Assembly (NCBI GenBank): GCA_020465985.1
Contig: JAANYP010002960.1
Location: 34,840-98,839 of the forward strand
Direction: 5' to 3'
Length of the DNA stretch: 64,000 bases
Source of the DNA: Centrapalus pauciflorus
Lineage: Eukaryota > Streptophyta > Magnoliopsida > Asterales > Asteraceae
Shown here: in pieces, positions 33,549 through 45,328 of the stretch
Layout: every line of letters begins with the position of its first letter
Numbering within the stretch: the first letter of the stretch is position 1
The notes under the pieces: generated by a model
Told to the model about the DNA's origin: nothing
What the model saw: only the letters and a program-made list of their open reading frames with translations
The model's database searches: none
Program-made: the position numbers and the translations under genes

Positions 33549-34178
33549 TTACCTATAATAACCGGCAAGTCCTAGAAATTGGCGGATTTCAGTGGGAGTT
33601 CTAGGAATCGCCCAGTTCTTTATGGCCTCGATTTTTGATGGATCAACTTGGATTCCCTGGCTGTTGATCACATGTCCAAGGAATTTAACTTCTCCCAACC
33701 AAAATTCACATTTTGAAAATTTGGCGTATAATTGTTCCTTCTCTAACAACTCTAAGATCAGCTTGAGATGTTGTTCATGCTCCTCCTTATTTCTGGAATA
33801 GATGAGGATATCGTCTATAAACACTATTACAAATTTGTTCAGATACGGCATCACCTGGAATTCGTAATGTCCACAACGAGTTCTGAATGTTGTCTTGGGA
33901 ATGTCTTCTTCCCGAACCTTTACTTGATGATAACCGGATCGCAGATCAATCTTAGAGTAGAAGCTAGATCCCTGTAGTTGGTCAAACAGGTCGTCAATTC
34001 TGGGAAGGGGGTAGCGGTTCTTTACTGTCAACTTGTTTAGTTCTCGGTAGTCTATGCACATTCTGAAGGATCCGTCTTTCTTTTTCACGAACAAGAGCGG
34101 AGCTCCCCAAGGTGAGGAACTTGGTCGAATGAATCCTTTATCCATCAACTCTTGTAATTGATTGGATAGCTCTTGCAT
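33549..34178 (-). pseudogene. Reverse transcriptase of element C, internally deleted
   Basis: RT motifs [36 protein letters not shown] and the catalytic FIDDILIYS are present. Between GHYEFQVMP and YLNKFVIVF about 20 residues are missing, compared with the CRM-like element of this window, which has [13 protein letters not shown] and a helix there. The deletion is in frame and removes a core RT block next to the active site, so this copy cannot reverse transcribe. The frame differs from the upstream gag-protease part, and a TAA near 33545 separates it from RNase H. Confidence 0.85.
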
Positions 34179-35248
34179 TTCAGAAGGAGCGAGTCCATAT
34201 GCGGCTCTTGCGACTGTGCAGCTCCCGGCACCAAATCGATTTGAAACTCCACTTGCCTAGTTGGCGGAAGCCCAGGCAAATCTTCCGGGAACACCTTCGG
34301 ATAGTCACAAACCACTGGAATATCCTCGAGTCGTTTCTCCTCCAACTCTTTTTCTGCAATCTGTACTAATACCGCATGGCAACCTTTTCTAAGGCACTTT
34401 AATGTTCTTAGGCCGGATATGACATTCAACTGACGGTTCTTCCTTTCCCCTTGGACTGTTAGGACCTTCTTCTTGTGGAGTGGTATCTGTAACACTTTCT
34501 TACCGCACAAAATCTCGGCATGATTCTGTGACAACCAATCCATGCCAATTACTACATCAAAACTACCGAGTTCTATAGGCATCAAGTCTATCTTAAAGTG
34601 ATGATCTGCTAGCTTCAGTGTGCATTCCTTAATAATACTACTTGCCTCTATTATTTTGCCGTCAGCCAGTTCTATAGTATAAGAGTTGTCTAAGGGAAAT
34701 GGAGTGGCATTCAATTGCTTACTAAACTTATCAGATATAAAGCTCCTATCAGCCCCAGTATCAAAGAGTACGTAAGCGTAAATGTCATTTAAAAGGAAAG
34801 TACCTGATACCACATGGGGATCCTGACGAGCGTCACCTGCTCCTAACACAAAAGTTCTCCCCTGAGCACCTCCACCATTTCTCAACTTCGGACACTCACT
34901 CCTGAAGCGCCCGGCAGCTCCAAATTCATAGCAGCCTCTCTGATTGCCGCCATTGACACCCGGGGTTCCATATTTACAATCCTTGGCCACATGACCAATA
35001 CGTTTGCATTTTCCACAAGGGGTTAGGCAGGGACCCTTGTTGTGATGAAAGGTGCATTGGGTGCAGAAAGGCTTGGTACCTGTGTAGCCCTTCCTTGACT
35101 CAGCTCCTGCTGCATAAGCCTTGATGGTCTCGGGCTTCTTGGATTGCGAGCCCGTATTCCTCCCGGATTTGTCCTCCCATTTCCTCGTGTTTTCCCCGGC
35201 CTTGGCTTCGATTCTCCGGGACACTTGATCCATAAGGTTATTGGCCAT
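34145..35248 (-). pseudogene. gag C-terminal part and protease of element C
   Basis: Begins at MANNLMDQVSRR, in frame with the gag part at 35324 and separated from it by a TAA near 35323. A first knuckle, CGKCKRIGHVAKDC, is at about 34990-35030; a second, degenerate knuckle reads CYEFGAAGRFRSEC, having lost one Cys and the His. The protease active site YVLFDTGADRSFISDKF lies near 34735-34785, with VVIGMDWLSQNHA downstream. The end ([20 protein letters not shown]) leads into RT, with a frameshift near 34170. Confidence 0.85.
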
Positions 35249-35323
35249 TCTGATGGCGTCCTGAATGGTGGTTGGGTTGGAGGCAGTGACATTGCCTCGA
35301 ATTTGAGGAGCGAGTCCCCAAAT

Positions 35324-35926
35324 TTAATGCTCGATCTTCTTGTACTCAGGGGTCACCATCTGAGGGCACAGAATACTCAGTTCGTGGAATCGGTTGGTGT
35401 ATCCAGCTACATCCGTTCCCTTCATAGCAAGATTCCAAAACTCTGACTCCATCTTCTGTAGCTCATTCCTCGGGCAATACTCATCGGTCATCATCTGCTT
35501 TAACTCGGTCCAGGCGAGTTGGTAAGCTGCATCAACCCCCACAGACTGGGTATACGAATTCCACCATGTCAAGGCGCTGTCTTGCAGAGTGTGGGTGGTG
35601 AACTTTACCTTGTCTCCTTCAATGCATCCGCTAACACGGAAGACAGACTCCAATTTTTTGAACCATCGTACTAATCCAACGGCTCCTTCAGTTCTATTGA
35701 AGTATCGGGGCTTGCAGCTCAAAAACCCCTTAATTCCACAACCCTTTGGGTGGGTTTCAGTTCCTCCCGTGGTGCGGCTAGCACCACCATCTGCATTAGT
35801 TGAACTGTTCCGGTTTGTCTCATAAGTGGCTATAGCAGCAGCCACTCTTTGTGCAACTAGTTCCTCATTTTCGGCAGCATTCATAGCTCGTCTTGGCGGC
35901 ATTATCTTAAAGTTTAAAAAGAGCAT
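35324..35926 (-). pseudogene. gag N-terminal part of element C
   Basis: Starts MPPRRAMNAAENEELVAQRV at the likely gag ATG (about 35902). The retrotransposon gag core follows: GLVRWFKKLESVFRVSG, then LTWWNSYTQSVG and CPRNELQKMESEFWNL. It ends at a TAA at about 35324-35326; the frame then continues to the zinc knuckles. The single stop is the only lesion in this part. Confidence 0.85.
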
Positions 35927-36127
35927 AGTGTAAGAAGTTGAATCTTAAAGATGTAAATTTTTCTTAAGGCACAACACTATAATCATCAAACACAATTTCA
36001 TAAATAACTTGCAATATTCATTAATCATTCATAACTTTCTTACAATAGGCGGGTTATTACCCGAAAATTTTTGTCCTATACTATTACATAATATTTTTCC
36101 TAATATTACAAGGATAGATAAAGGGTA
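35927..36127 (-). other. Noncoding gap between extra ORF and gag of element C
   Basis: About 200 AT-rich bases with no recognised signal. Confidence 0.5.
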
Positions 36128-36921
36128 CTAAGTGTGGGAGTGATCAGGGGTCTCTCCCTTCTCCATCGCGTTGAGGCGCTGAGTCAGCTCCTCGATCCGA
36201 GCTTGGCTTTCGGCTAGTTGCTGCCGAAGCTCATTCAGGCCATCCTGTTGGATGGTGAGAGCATGCTGGTTAACCGAGTATAAATTGGAGTTCTGAGTCT
36301 CCTCCCGCTCCAGACGGGCAGTCAATTCTCCAATATCATGGTTAAGTAACCGGATTTGGAGGTCATGACGGTAAGACCGTGCTACTAGCAGGGGTACGGT
36401 CTGATCAGTCGTCTCCTGGGTGAGTGGTGGAGTCGGTGCGGAGGATGGTCCTCCGACCTCGAACTGGGAAGGGATTCCTTCCTCTGCCTCCACTCACGGA
36501 GGGTCTCAGGCATCCTTCCCCATCTTCGGGCGTCTACCCGTCGGTGCTGTGGTGGGGGATTGGGTTGGGGAGTCGAGATGGGAATAGACTCCCATCTCGG
36601 CGTGATCACCCTCTTTCGGGGTGTGTACAACATCTTAGGCCCGTTTGGGTAAGGGCGGTACGGCTTGAATGATGGCTCTGCCGGGTGGTATGGAATGCGG
36701 GCGGGGACTGCTGAGGGCAGTGGATCGTCTCCGTCATCATCTTCTTCCATAGGTTCCTCTACTGACTCCTCCATTGGTTCTTCGGAGGGGTCTTCTTCTT
36801 CAGATGGTTCTCCTTTAGTGAAAACCTTAGTGACTTCGGGGCTCATAGGGGTGGACTCATCCTCTGAATCTGACAAGATGATGGTCTCTGGTGGGACATG
36901 TTTTCTGCTATCAAGGTCCAT
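36128..36921 (-). pseudogene. Extra ORF between PBS and gag of element C
   Basis: A protein precedes gag, which is unusual for Ty3 elements but known from some Tekay-type elements; the function is unknown. From the ATG at 36921 it encodes ETIILSDSEDESTPMSPEV, an acidic stretch (EEEDPSEEPMEES), then a Pro/Arg-rich segment (AEPSFKPYRPYPNGPKMLY). After a frame change near 36490 it continues with GIPSQFEVGGPSSAP and a C-terminal coiled coil (HDIGELTARLEREE, LRQQLAESQARIEELTQRL), ending at 36128. Joining both frames would give about 260 codons. The coiled coil suggests oligomerisation; this is inference. Confidence 0.65.
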
Positions 36922-37021
36922 GCATAGTTTTTTAGTTAGTTACAAGATATTTTCAAAATCGGTAAAATTTAAGTGCAGTTGTAGTCTAGGGTACTAATGC
37001 AACCTAGTTCACTATAACTAT
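36922..37021 (-). other. Leader of element C
   Basis: Short untranslated stretch between the PBS and the extra ORF. No further signal seen. Confidence 0.5.
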
Positions 37022-37034
37022 GGCTCTGATACCA
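37022..37034 (-). promoter_or_regulatory. Primer binding site of element C
   Basis: TGGTATCAGAGCC on the minus strand, three bases after the LTR end, complementary to initiator-methionine tRNA. Confidence 0.92.
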
Positions 37035-38000
37035 ATCTGTCACACCCCGTTACCCCGGTTGGCAACGAAGCGTGACGTCGCGGAAGCGTAACCATAATCA
37101 TAATGAACGAGCACTATATGGACGTTTTCAAAAATACATCGATATAACTTTAAAAGACAGAAATGTTTTACATAACCCGAAAATGATAAATAATAGTTCG
37201 CAAGATACAGAGATTTAAATACATAATTAAATTATCCAAAATAATGCAATTAAATCTCTGACGGTTTGAAATTGAGTGCGACTCCTTAAGTGCGGAAGCT
37301 TGAAAATACTATCGATGTGATGGACTTGCCTTAATTTCCTGAAAATACACGCTAAAATACGTCAACAAAAATTGTTGGTGAGCTCATAGGTTTACACGTA
37401 AATCTGACTTGTATGGACAACAATAATAGAGATTGAATTTATAAAATCATAAATTCCATGTTATGTATTACATATAAACCATCATGCAACAGAAGCTTAA
37501 TTAAAATGAGTTTGCCCTGTGCAGTATCCCCGACTGTAATACCGTGTGTTGAATATATATGCACTCGCTGTTAGTCGACCCGAACTAACCCGAATGGGTG
37601 ACATGACTCCCAATAGATCTATCCACAATATATGCGCGCTTACAAATAAATGCAATTAACGGTTCATGATGTAAGGGCTGATGGAACCACATGTGTAATA
37701 CATTATAGAAATGAAGATGTTTTCGTGTCCACATAAAAACGAAGCATGTATTTCATTCCCAAAACATAACAGTGTGAAAATAGGGGCTATGAGAACTCAC
37801 CGAGATTGTGATGGCAAAAACGAGCGTAAAAAGCTATTTAACGTAAATGAATGGATGATGCGTCGAGTGAGTTTAATCGAGTCCTAAATGATAATAAGAA
37901 CTTATATCTCTAATACATGATGATATATATATTTGTAGATTTTTATGTCTTAAATCACCCAACATTACAAGTTTATAAATAAAATTCGCTTAAAACGTCA

Positions 38001-38182
<182 letters not shown>

Positions 38183-38187
38183 GGGTC

Positions 38188-38810
38188 AGGTTCTATGGGG
38201 CACCTGTATGCATTGTGCACTTTGGGAACCTGTATGCACCGTTAGATCTTGAATTTTAATGGTTCAGATTGTAGTGGCAAAAGGGTAATTAACTTGAAAA
38301 TGGGTGCACGGGTGCATAACTTCTCGCGCGCGGAAGGGCAAAATCGGAAGATGCTTGAATTCAGAAAATCCGAATCTAAACAAACACGATGCATTTTCAT
38401 CCACTTCAATTTCAAACATGATGCATTTCGATCATATTCACCCTCGTCTTTGTTCCATCATTATGCATCACCAAAATCATGACGCATTTCAGCCATATTC
38501 ATCATCGTCTTTGTTCCATCATTATGCATCACCAAAATCGTGATGCATTTCAACATTTAAACGTGTTAATTTCGTGATGCGTCTCTGAAATTTAAACGTG
38601 TTCATCAACGTTTGAGAGAAAGAGAAAGGGAAAGGTGGTTGATCATTTTATTTAGTTTCCTAAATAAATGATAAATATTAAATTAAATCTTATAATTTAA
38701 CAATATATTATTAAGCATTACCAAAATGCCCTTAATGCACCCTTTGTAAACAAGCAATGCATTTTTGGTTCTCATTTGGTTCCCGATGCATATGGTGCCC
38801 CATAGAACCT
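38188..38810. mobile_element. MITE-like element with 17-bp terminal inverted repeats
   Basis: The left end AGGTTCTATGGGGCACC (38188-38204) is the exact reverse complement of the right end GGTGCCCCATAGAACCT (38794-38810). It is absent from the left LTR of C, so it inserted after C. It is flanked on both sides by TA repeats, so the TSD length cannot be read. Inside, a ~60-bp unit with CGTCTTTGTTCCATCATTA is tandemly duplicated (about 38430-38550) and GATGCATTT words recur. No coding capacity. The superfamily is uncertain: Mutator-like or another TIR family. Confidence 0.8.
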
Positions 38811-38865
<55 letters not shown>

Positions 38866-39312
38866 CAGCTTTTTCGGAGGTTTTTCGGCCTACTTTGAGG
38901 CTGTTTTTGACCAAGCTTCAAAACGTTTTAGGCTTTGGTTTTCTAGGACATTAAACTACTCTATAGGAAGATTTTTAGAATCAAGAACAGCCATTTTTCA
39001 AGATGTTTAGGTTGGTGAAAAAGCTCGTTAAAAACTCTATGTTGGCAATTTTTGAGCTGTCAAAATTTCGGTTTCCCAAATAATTTCTGGAGGTCTTAAA
39101 CTCCAAAATAAATTATGAAATCTTCCAGATCTATAGCTAAGACATAGATCTAACTTTTGAGACAAGAATCAACTCATTTCGATAAGTTATGAATTAGTTA
39201 TGATTTTTCAAAGTCGATGTAAATTTTCTGCCGATAATCCGCAGTTTATAAACTTGAAACAACTTATGATTCTTGTTGTTTATTCAAAGACTACTTGTAT
39301 AAAAGTTATAAA

Positions 39313-39379
<67 letters not shown>
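39313..39379. repeat. CA/TA compound microsatellite in the right LTR of C
   Basis: (CA) units followed by (TA) units, where the left LTR has only a short ACATATATATATC (about 30540-30552). Confidence 0.9.
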
Positions 39380-39381
<2 letters not shown>

Positions 39382-40309
39382 ATGTTTTCATAATATTAAC
39401 ATTTTTATAATGTGTTCATATATTCATAAACACATTTAAAGAAACAACTTAAAAATAAAAACTAGAAACTTATAAACTTGAGTTTTTATGAAACTTGTTG
39501 TTGTTGGTGATTATATATATTATGCAAGACTTATATAAACATAAATGTATGATGAAATAAGTTTGTATTTACTTACTTTGAAGTATTTAGAATATGATTT
39601 TGAGTAGAAGTTGAAATCCTTGCAAGATATGCACCAAAACACTTGAATTTCTTGAAGAACACTTGAATGCAAAGGTTTGTGATGGGTGTGTGTATGTGGC
39701 CTGATCTAAGAGAGGAGAAAAGAGGATTTTTGGTGTGAAAAATAATGAAGGTGAAACTCTCTATTTATAGAAGAAATTTTGGTCTTTCAAATGATGAAAA
39801 GCATGGATGAAAGAGGTAGAGTGCACTTTTGAACAAAATGATTGTGTTTAAAGTAATATTAAAAAAATAAAAGTCAAAATCTAATACACACATGGCCTAA
39901 TGGCAAGCCCCTTTAATGAATTTATGATGTATTTATATATATTTTTTTTTATGTATTTAGAAATGTATTCTTGTATTTTCCTTTTTTTGTAAATTCATAA
40001 ATACTTATGGATGGATTGTTTTAGTCTTGCATAATTAATGTTAAGTAATTGTATTAGTGTTTAATTAGTGTCACTAATCATAATTTAATTATGTACTAAG
40101 TTGAATTAATACCTCACATCGTAAATCGATCGGATTAATTGATTTCCCGATTCATCGCACCGATGAATTTGATTCTAATTGAGTTGAATTTTCTAATAAC
40201 CATTGTTAATCACTTGATTAATTTCTAATGACCACTAATTAGACTGTAATTGGCTATTAAATACAGATTAGGTCATTGTTGCTAACCTGGTTTAGTGCTG
40301 GATGTTACA

Positions 40310-40424
40310 TTCTATCTTCATTAGCTTGGGTGGTGAACTGGATTTGCCTATTCCATGATCCATTTCAAGAACTTATTGTCTAGATCAAAATCACCTAAGA
40401 TTAACTGGTTTTAATAAATCAGAG
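40310..40424 (-). mobile_element. Old sirevirus B, start of gag and end of leader
   Basis: After the TSD of C the minus strand continues B: gag starts ATGGATCATGGAATAGG near 40360, matching the MDHEVGK start of element A, with SPPKLMKIE then running to the junction. About 65 bp of leader remain before the LTR of element D begins at 40425. The 5' LTR of B was not found. Confidence 0.8.
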
Positions 40425-41061
40425 TGTAAACTAATAACCTTGTTTTGAATCAAGGTCCAATTAAGAAGTTTGCGGAATAACACTTAATTGTTTTAAGAAA
40501 ACTTTCAGAATAAATAACAGATAAATATAACTAAAATCAAAATCTTTATATTGCCAAAATCACTGATTACAATCACCTCTAATCTGTTTGATTAGACGAA
40601 GAACAAAGATTGTTCTTTGGTTTTTACAACCTTAGAGGCTTTAGAAACTTTATCAGAAAGCAATTACAATGAAGCACACAATTACAGAACTTGCACGTAC
40701 AGACTTACAATAGAAAGACCTAGTCTATCTATATATATAGCCTTCTGATTTGTTTCCTTAAAGAACTCTGATTTCTCTGGTAGTAGATATGCTTGGAAGA
40801 TATTCAAATCTTGAAAATATATCACTTCCTGAATTTCAGCACTTTCTGTTTTTAATCTGTTGAGCAGCTTGAACTTTTAGCTCTGGCATCCTGAACTTTT
40901 GAACTAGCAGCTTGAACTTTTAGCTCTGGCATCCTGAACTTTTGAACTAGCAGCTTGAATTTATTGAACTACCAGCTTGAACTTTGTAATTACACAGAAT
41001 TACTACTAACAGTTTGAGAAATCTAACTAAAAGCTTGACATACTTAGAATATTTCCCAACA
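40425..41061 (-). repeat. 3' LTR of element D (637 bp)
   Basis: On the minus strand it starts TGTTGGGAAATATTC after a PPT and ends TTAGTTTACA. It has a TATA box CTATATATATAG at about 40728-40741. The U3 part holds 43-bp tandem repeats (40863-40991) built from CTAGCAGCTTGAACTTTTAG. The LTR abuts the leader of element B at 40424. Confidence 0.8.
40863..40991 (-). repeat. 43-bp tandem repeats in the LTR of element D
   Basis: Two perfect 43-bp units (from 40863 and 40906) and a partial, diverged third (from 40949), each with AGCAGCTTGAACTTTT. They lie upstream of the minus-strand TATA box, where LTR enhancers usually sit. Confidence 0.85.
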
Positions 41062-41075
41062 ATCTCCCCCTAACT
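41062..41075 (-). promoter_or_regulatory. Polypurine tract of element D
   Basis: AGTTAGGGGGAGAT on the minus strand, directly before the LTR start TGTTGGG. Confidence 0.88.
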
Positions 41076-41151
41076 TAAATTCTTTACACAATACTTTAAG
41101 TTTCTATACAAATAAGGAAATAAAACAAAGTAAAACTATTATATATACAAA

Positions 41152-43825
41152 CTAAGGCATCCAAAAACTTAACAAATGTGAATTTTTTCGCCTTATAACT
41201 TTTATGAATTCTCTCTTCAACTCCACTTTATCACAATTAATCTTCATAGAGCTCATTTGGAGTAGCCATGCCTTTGGCAGATTAAGAAATTCACAATTGT
41301 AGAACATGTTGGATCTGTCTGCAAGCTTGAGTCTATATGTCATTGATTTGGCATATAAATCAACCTGTACAATCTTCATATCCTTGGCAGCTTCTATATC
41401 TACTCTCGTAGACTCTGGGTAAAAAATGCTTCTGAGATCTTTCAAATTTTGTTGAACCCAACACTTTGAGACCTAGAATGACTGGCAGTTCCAAAATGAT
41501 ACACTAAATCAATGTCATCCATTGACATAGCATACCAGTAAGTAATAAGAGGTTTAAATAAGTCATGCTGATCCAGGACCTTTTCAATTTCCATTGCCTT
41601 TTGCAACTGTTGTTCAAACAACACTCTCTTAACCTGATCAAACTTTGCTTGTTGAATGGTTTCAGAAGGAGGATCATTAGCAACAGTTTGAACTGGTTCT
41701 TGTGGACCTTGGACTTGTTGGGAGGCTGTGGATGCTTTTTCCTTCTCCTTTTCTTTGTCATATAAAGCCTGAAGCTTTTCAGTTGACCATGAGTGAGCAA
41801 TTACTTTTGATATTCCAGCTGTAGCAGAGAAATTTATCAAAAATCTTCTATGTTCTGCCTTTGAAGGCCCTGTTGGACTTTTCCTATTCTTTTGAATATC
41901 CTTGACCACAAACCCTCTTAGGTAATCTCTTAAGGTTTCATCATCTCCCATTGGTTCATGGGTTTGCTGCTATAAGATCTCATCTTGTTCTTCTGCTAAT
42001 TTCCTTTCCAGTTCAGCATCATGGGCAACTTGGGCTTCTTTAGAGATGAATTTGATCTTCGGAGTCTCAATCAGAATACCCTTGCCCTTGTCTTTGGAAG
42101 CTGATGTTGTGGGTTAGACTGCTGGGGCAGGAGCTTGAGGACCTTCCTTGATGACCACTCCACTTGTCCAAGTGGGAGCAGCTTGAGCTTCTAGACTAAC
42201 AGCATGAGAAACTGTTGGGACTGTTAGCCTAACCGGAGCTGTTGGTGAAGACGTTGAAGTTGGTTGGACTGGATGAGGGATCTCCTGAAAATCTCTCCCT
42301 TTTTGTTAGCACTGGTTTGGCCAAGGGGACCAAAAACCTTTGCAAGCAGGAATCGAACCATTTTCTTAAGTTGTATGATTTTGTTACCACAAAGTGTGAA
42401 CCCAAGGTGAAAATGATCCAGTCTTTGTTGTTAGGTTGCTGCTAAAAGTTGCAAAGCAATGATTTGAGCTCCCTTTGCAGCAATAATGGACTTGTAATGT
42501 TCCAAAATAGCTACAACAGGTTTCAGCTGTTGATCCGTCAAAGCCATAAGTTGCAGACTAGCCTCAAGATCTTTAAATAATGGTGGTATTTGAGATCTAT
42601 AACTGGCATTAATTCCAGAAGTAGAAAAATCTGGGCCACTTTGTTCTTGGTACTGGGGACTTCCAGAAGATGCTTGCACACCCTCTGTTGCCATGGGTGT
42701 GGTCTTAGATATGTTGATACTGTCCTGTGCCTCTTGTGTAGAGACATCAGTAGTACCAGCCACAAAACCCATATGAACATCCTCTGATGGGATGTCCACC
42801 TCCAAATTGAGGGTGGGAGTAACCTTAATGGGTTCCCTTTCGATATTCTGTGCAGGAGTGTCCCCTACACAGGGCTATTTGGCTCTAGGAGTTGGACTGA
42901 GGAGGAAGGAGCTCCTACAACCCGTTGTCTTTTATACATTTGTAATGAGGGGGCTGGGGATCTATGTATAATAGAATGAGCAGAGGAAGTATATGTTCAT
43001 GAGGAGTGGGTTGGGGTCTTGGGGGTGAAGTAGTAATGGATGGCTGAGCCGGCTCAGGACCCTCTCCTCTGTTTCTTGGATTGATGTCCTGCATTGCAGA
43101 AGGCAATGCGACATCCACATTGTGAAAATTGGCACTTGGTATCAAAAGCCTTTTAATAGAAGTTAAAGAGTGCCTATGAGAAACATGTATCGTTTTATGT
43201 ACTTTAAAAGTATTGCAAGACTTTGCAATTATTTCTGCCAAAAATCGGGGATACATAAAAAATTTCCCATTCTTTAGGGCATGATGCTGTAACATACCCT
43301 AAAAAATCATATTTGAAAAATTAAATTGTTGGCCTGTTGATAAGCATAGTAAAACAGTGGCAATATTCGAAGAAAATTCAGACCAACCAGTTCTTTTAGG
43401 GCTTATACACTGCTGAATAATATGCACAAAATATTTGCATTTAGGGGCAAAATGTGCGTTGAAGAAGGTAAAAGAATCAGTAGGGCCCTTATACCCAATA
43501 GCAAAAGACCTTCGTGTAAAGCAGTAAGAGAGAGATTAGATATACCTGTGGCATCTTGAAGATGCAGATGTTGGCGTATTGTCTCCTCAGTGATGGTAAT
43601 GGGGTTACCATCAATGATTGATGCAAAATAAGTGACTCCATTAATGGTGTTGACAGAGGCTGATTTCCAAAACTGTTCTATGTGTGAGACGTATATGGTA
43701 GGATTGACAGTTAGAGCATAATGAATATGGGAACCACGAAGGAAATCCATCATGTCATGGAATGGTTGGAGTTCAGTGTGTTTGAGAGAGTAGGGAAGGC
43801 AGTTATGCTCTTTGACAAACTCCAT
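41152..43825 (-). pseudogene. env-like ORF of element D/F
   Basis: Third ORF of sirevirus type. From the ATG at 43825 it reads HTELQPFHDMMDFLRGSHI, TVNPTIYVSHIEQFWKSAS and EETIRQHLHLQDATG, equivalent in layout to the N-terminal domain of the A env-like ORF. The middle is Pro/Ser-rich (43295-42915, with PQPTPHEHI; 42805-42431, ending in a helical stretch LMALTDQQLKPVVAILEHY). The C-terminal part (41951-41152) contains KNRKSPTGPSKAEHRR and KAEHRRFLINFSATAGI. At least four frame changes or stops break it, near 43420, 42910, 42430 and 41445. No membrane span or signal peptide is evident. Function unknown. Confidence 0.7.
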
Positions 43826-44200
43826 TAGAAATCACAACGGGGGTTTAGGGTTTTGAACGACTGTGTGTGAATCGCTCAGAGAGAAGATGAAAAGATTTTG
43901 GAAGATATTTTTGCAACTGGTAGTTGCAATCAAACTAAACTGGGACTTTAAAGGTTTTGGCTTTTCAAAAATATCTAGTCCCGCGCACAATCTTATAAAG
44001 AATTATTGAATTACCCTACACACTTTGACAGACCAAGTGAAACAACAAACATTCCGAAAAAATGAACTAGCAGCTTGAGTATAGTCTCAAGCTGTTAGTT
44101 GAAAATCAAGCATCTTCAAATGAAACAGTGTCTCCCCCTTTACTAAGCACATCGAATAAGTATTTTCGTCATGAAATAAAGGAGAATAATGATGAAAAAA
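43826..44200 (-). other. Spacer between RNase H and env-like ORF of D/F, with promoter-like signals
   Basis: No gene is present. Read on the minus strand: a PPT-like AAAGGGGGAGACACTG at about 44128-44143; a 9-bp-arm hairpin CAGCTTGAG/CTCAAGCTG (44071-44094) that includes the GAACTAGCAGCTTGA word of the D LTR (44064-44078); and a TATA-like CTTTATAAGAT at about 43990-44000, some 165 bp before the env-like ATG. Confidence 0.6.
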
Positions 44201-45328
44201 TTAATCCATATTTACCATACCAATATTTGATACTAGAAAGGTGAATCTCCCTACATCAAATGGTTTTGTAAATAGATCAGCTAACTGATCATCTGTATGA
44301 ATTTTGGTAACTTGGATTAATTTCTTCTCATTACAGTCCTTTATAAAATGAAATCTAATGTCTATGTGCTTGGTTTTGGGAAATTTCACAGCATTTTTTA
44401 CAATGCTTATTACACTTGAATTGTCAATATAAATAGGAGTAGCTAGAAAGTTCATACCATAGTCTCTCAGTTGGTTCTGAGTCCACATCACTTGGGAACC
44501 GCAGCTGGCAGCTGCAACATATTCTACTTCAGTAGATGAAGTGGAAACAGTGGTATGCTTTTTGCACTGCCAAGAGACCAGTCTTGCTCCTAGATATTGA
44601 CATCCACCAGTTGTGGATTTTCTGTCTATGTTACAACCTCCATAGTCACTGTCAGAATAAGCTGTTAGTTCAAGAGGAGAGTCCTTAGGATACAATAGTC
44701 CCAATTTTGATTGACCCTTGAGGTATCTAAAAATTCTCTAAATAGCAAACTGATGTGAATCCTTTGGAGCACATTGAGACCTGGCAGAGACACAAACAGC
44801 AAACATTATATCAGGTCTAGAAGATGTGAGATACATTAGGGAATCTATCAAGGATCTGTATATGTGAATATCCACATCCACTCCTTCTTTATCTGCATCA
44901 AGCTGTTTATGAGTGTCCATCGGAGTGCTGGCAACTTTGGTGTCCTTGTATCTAAACTTTTCCAGGATGTCATTCACATACTTTGATTGACTTATAAAAA
45001 GTCCAGTGGGTTTCTACTTGACCTGCAATCCTAGAAAGAAAGTAAGTTCCCCCATTGAACTCATTTGAAACTTCTTGTGCATCATGGTTTCAAACTCCTT
45101 GCACAGAATGTCATTTGTTGATCCAAAGATGAAATCATCAACATAGATCTGAACAAGAAGAATCTCTGATTTGATGGACTTTGTGAATAATGTCTTGTCT
45201 AGAGTACCTCTCTTGAATCCATTTTGTAGAAGATATGAAGACAAAGTATCATACCAGGCTCTTGGGGCTTGGTGGAGTCCATAGAGGGCTTTGTTTAACT
45301 TGTAGACTCTGTCTAGATACTTATAGTC
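44201..45328 (-). pseudogene. RT C-terminal part and RNase H of element D/F
   Basis: The RT catalytic box IYVDDFIFGS is at about 45130-45160, with SMGELTFFLGLQVK downstream; the RT thumb DILEKFRYKDTKVAS and YLTSSRPDIMFAV lie at 44977-44738. RNase H covers 44704-44201: AYSDSDYGGCNIDRKST, STEVEYVAAASCGSQ, KTKHIDIRFHFIKDC. In-frame stops or shifts fall near 45010 and 44735. RNase H reads open for 167 codons and its catalytic Asp, Glu and Asp regions look intact. Confidence 0.85.
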
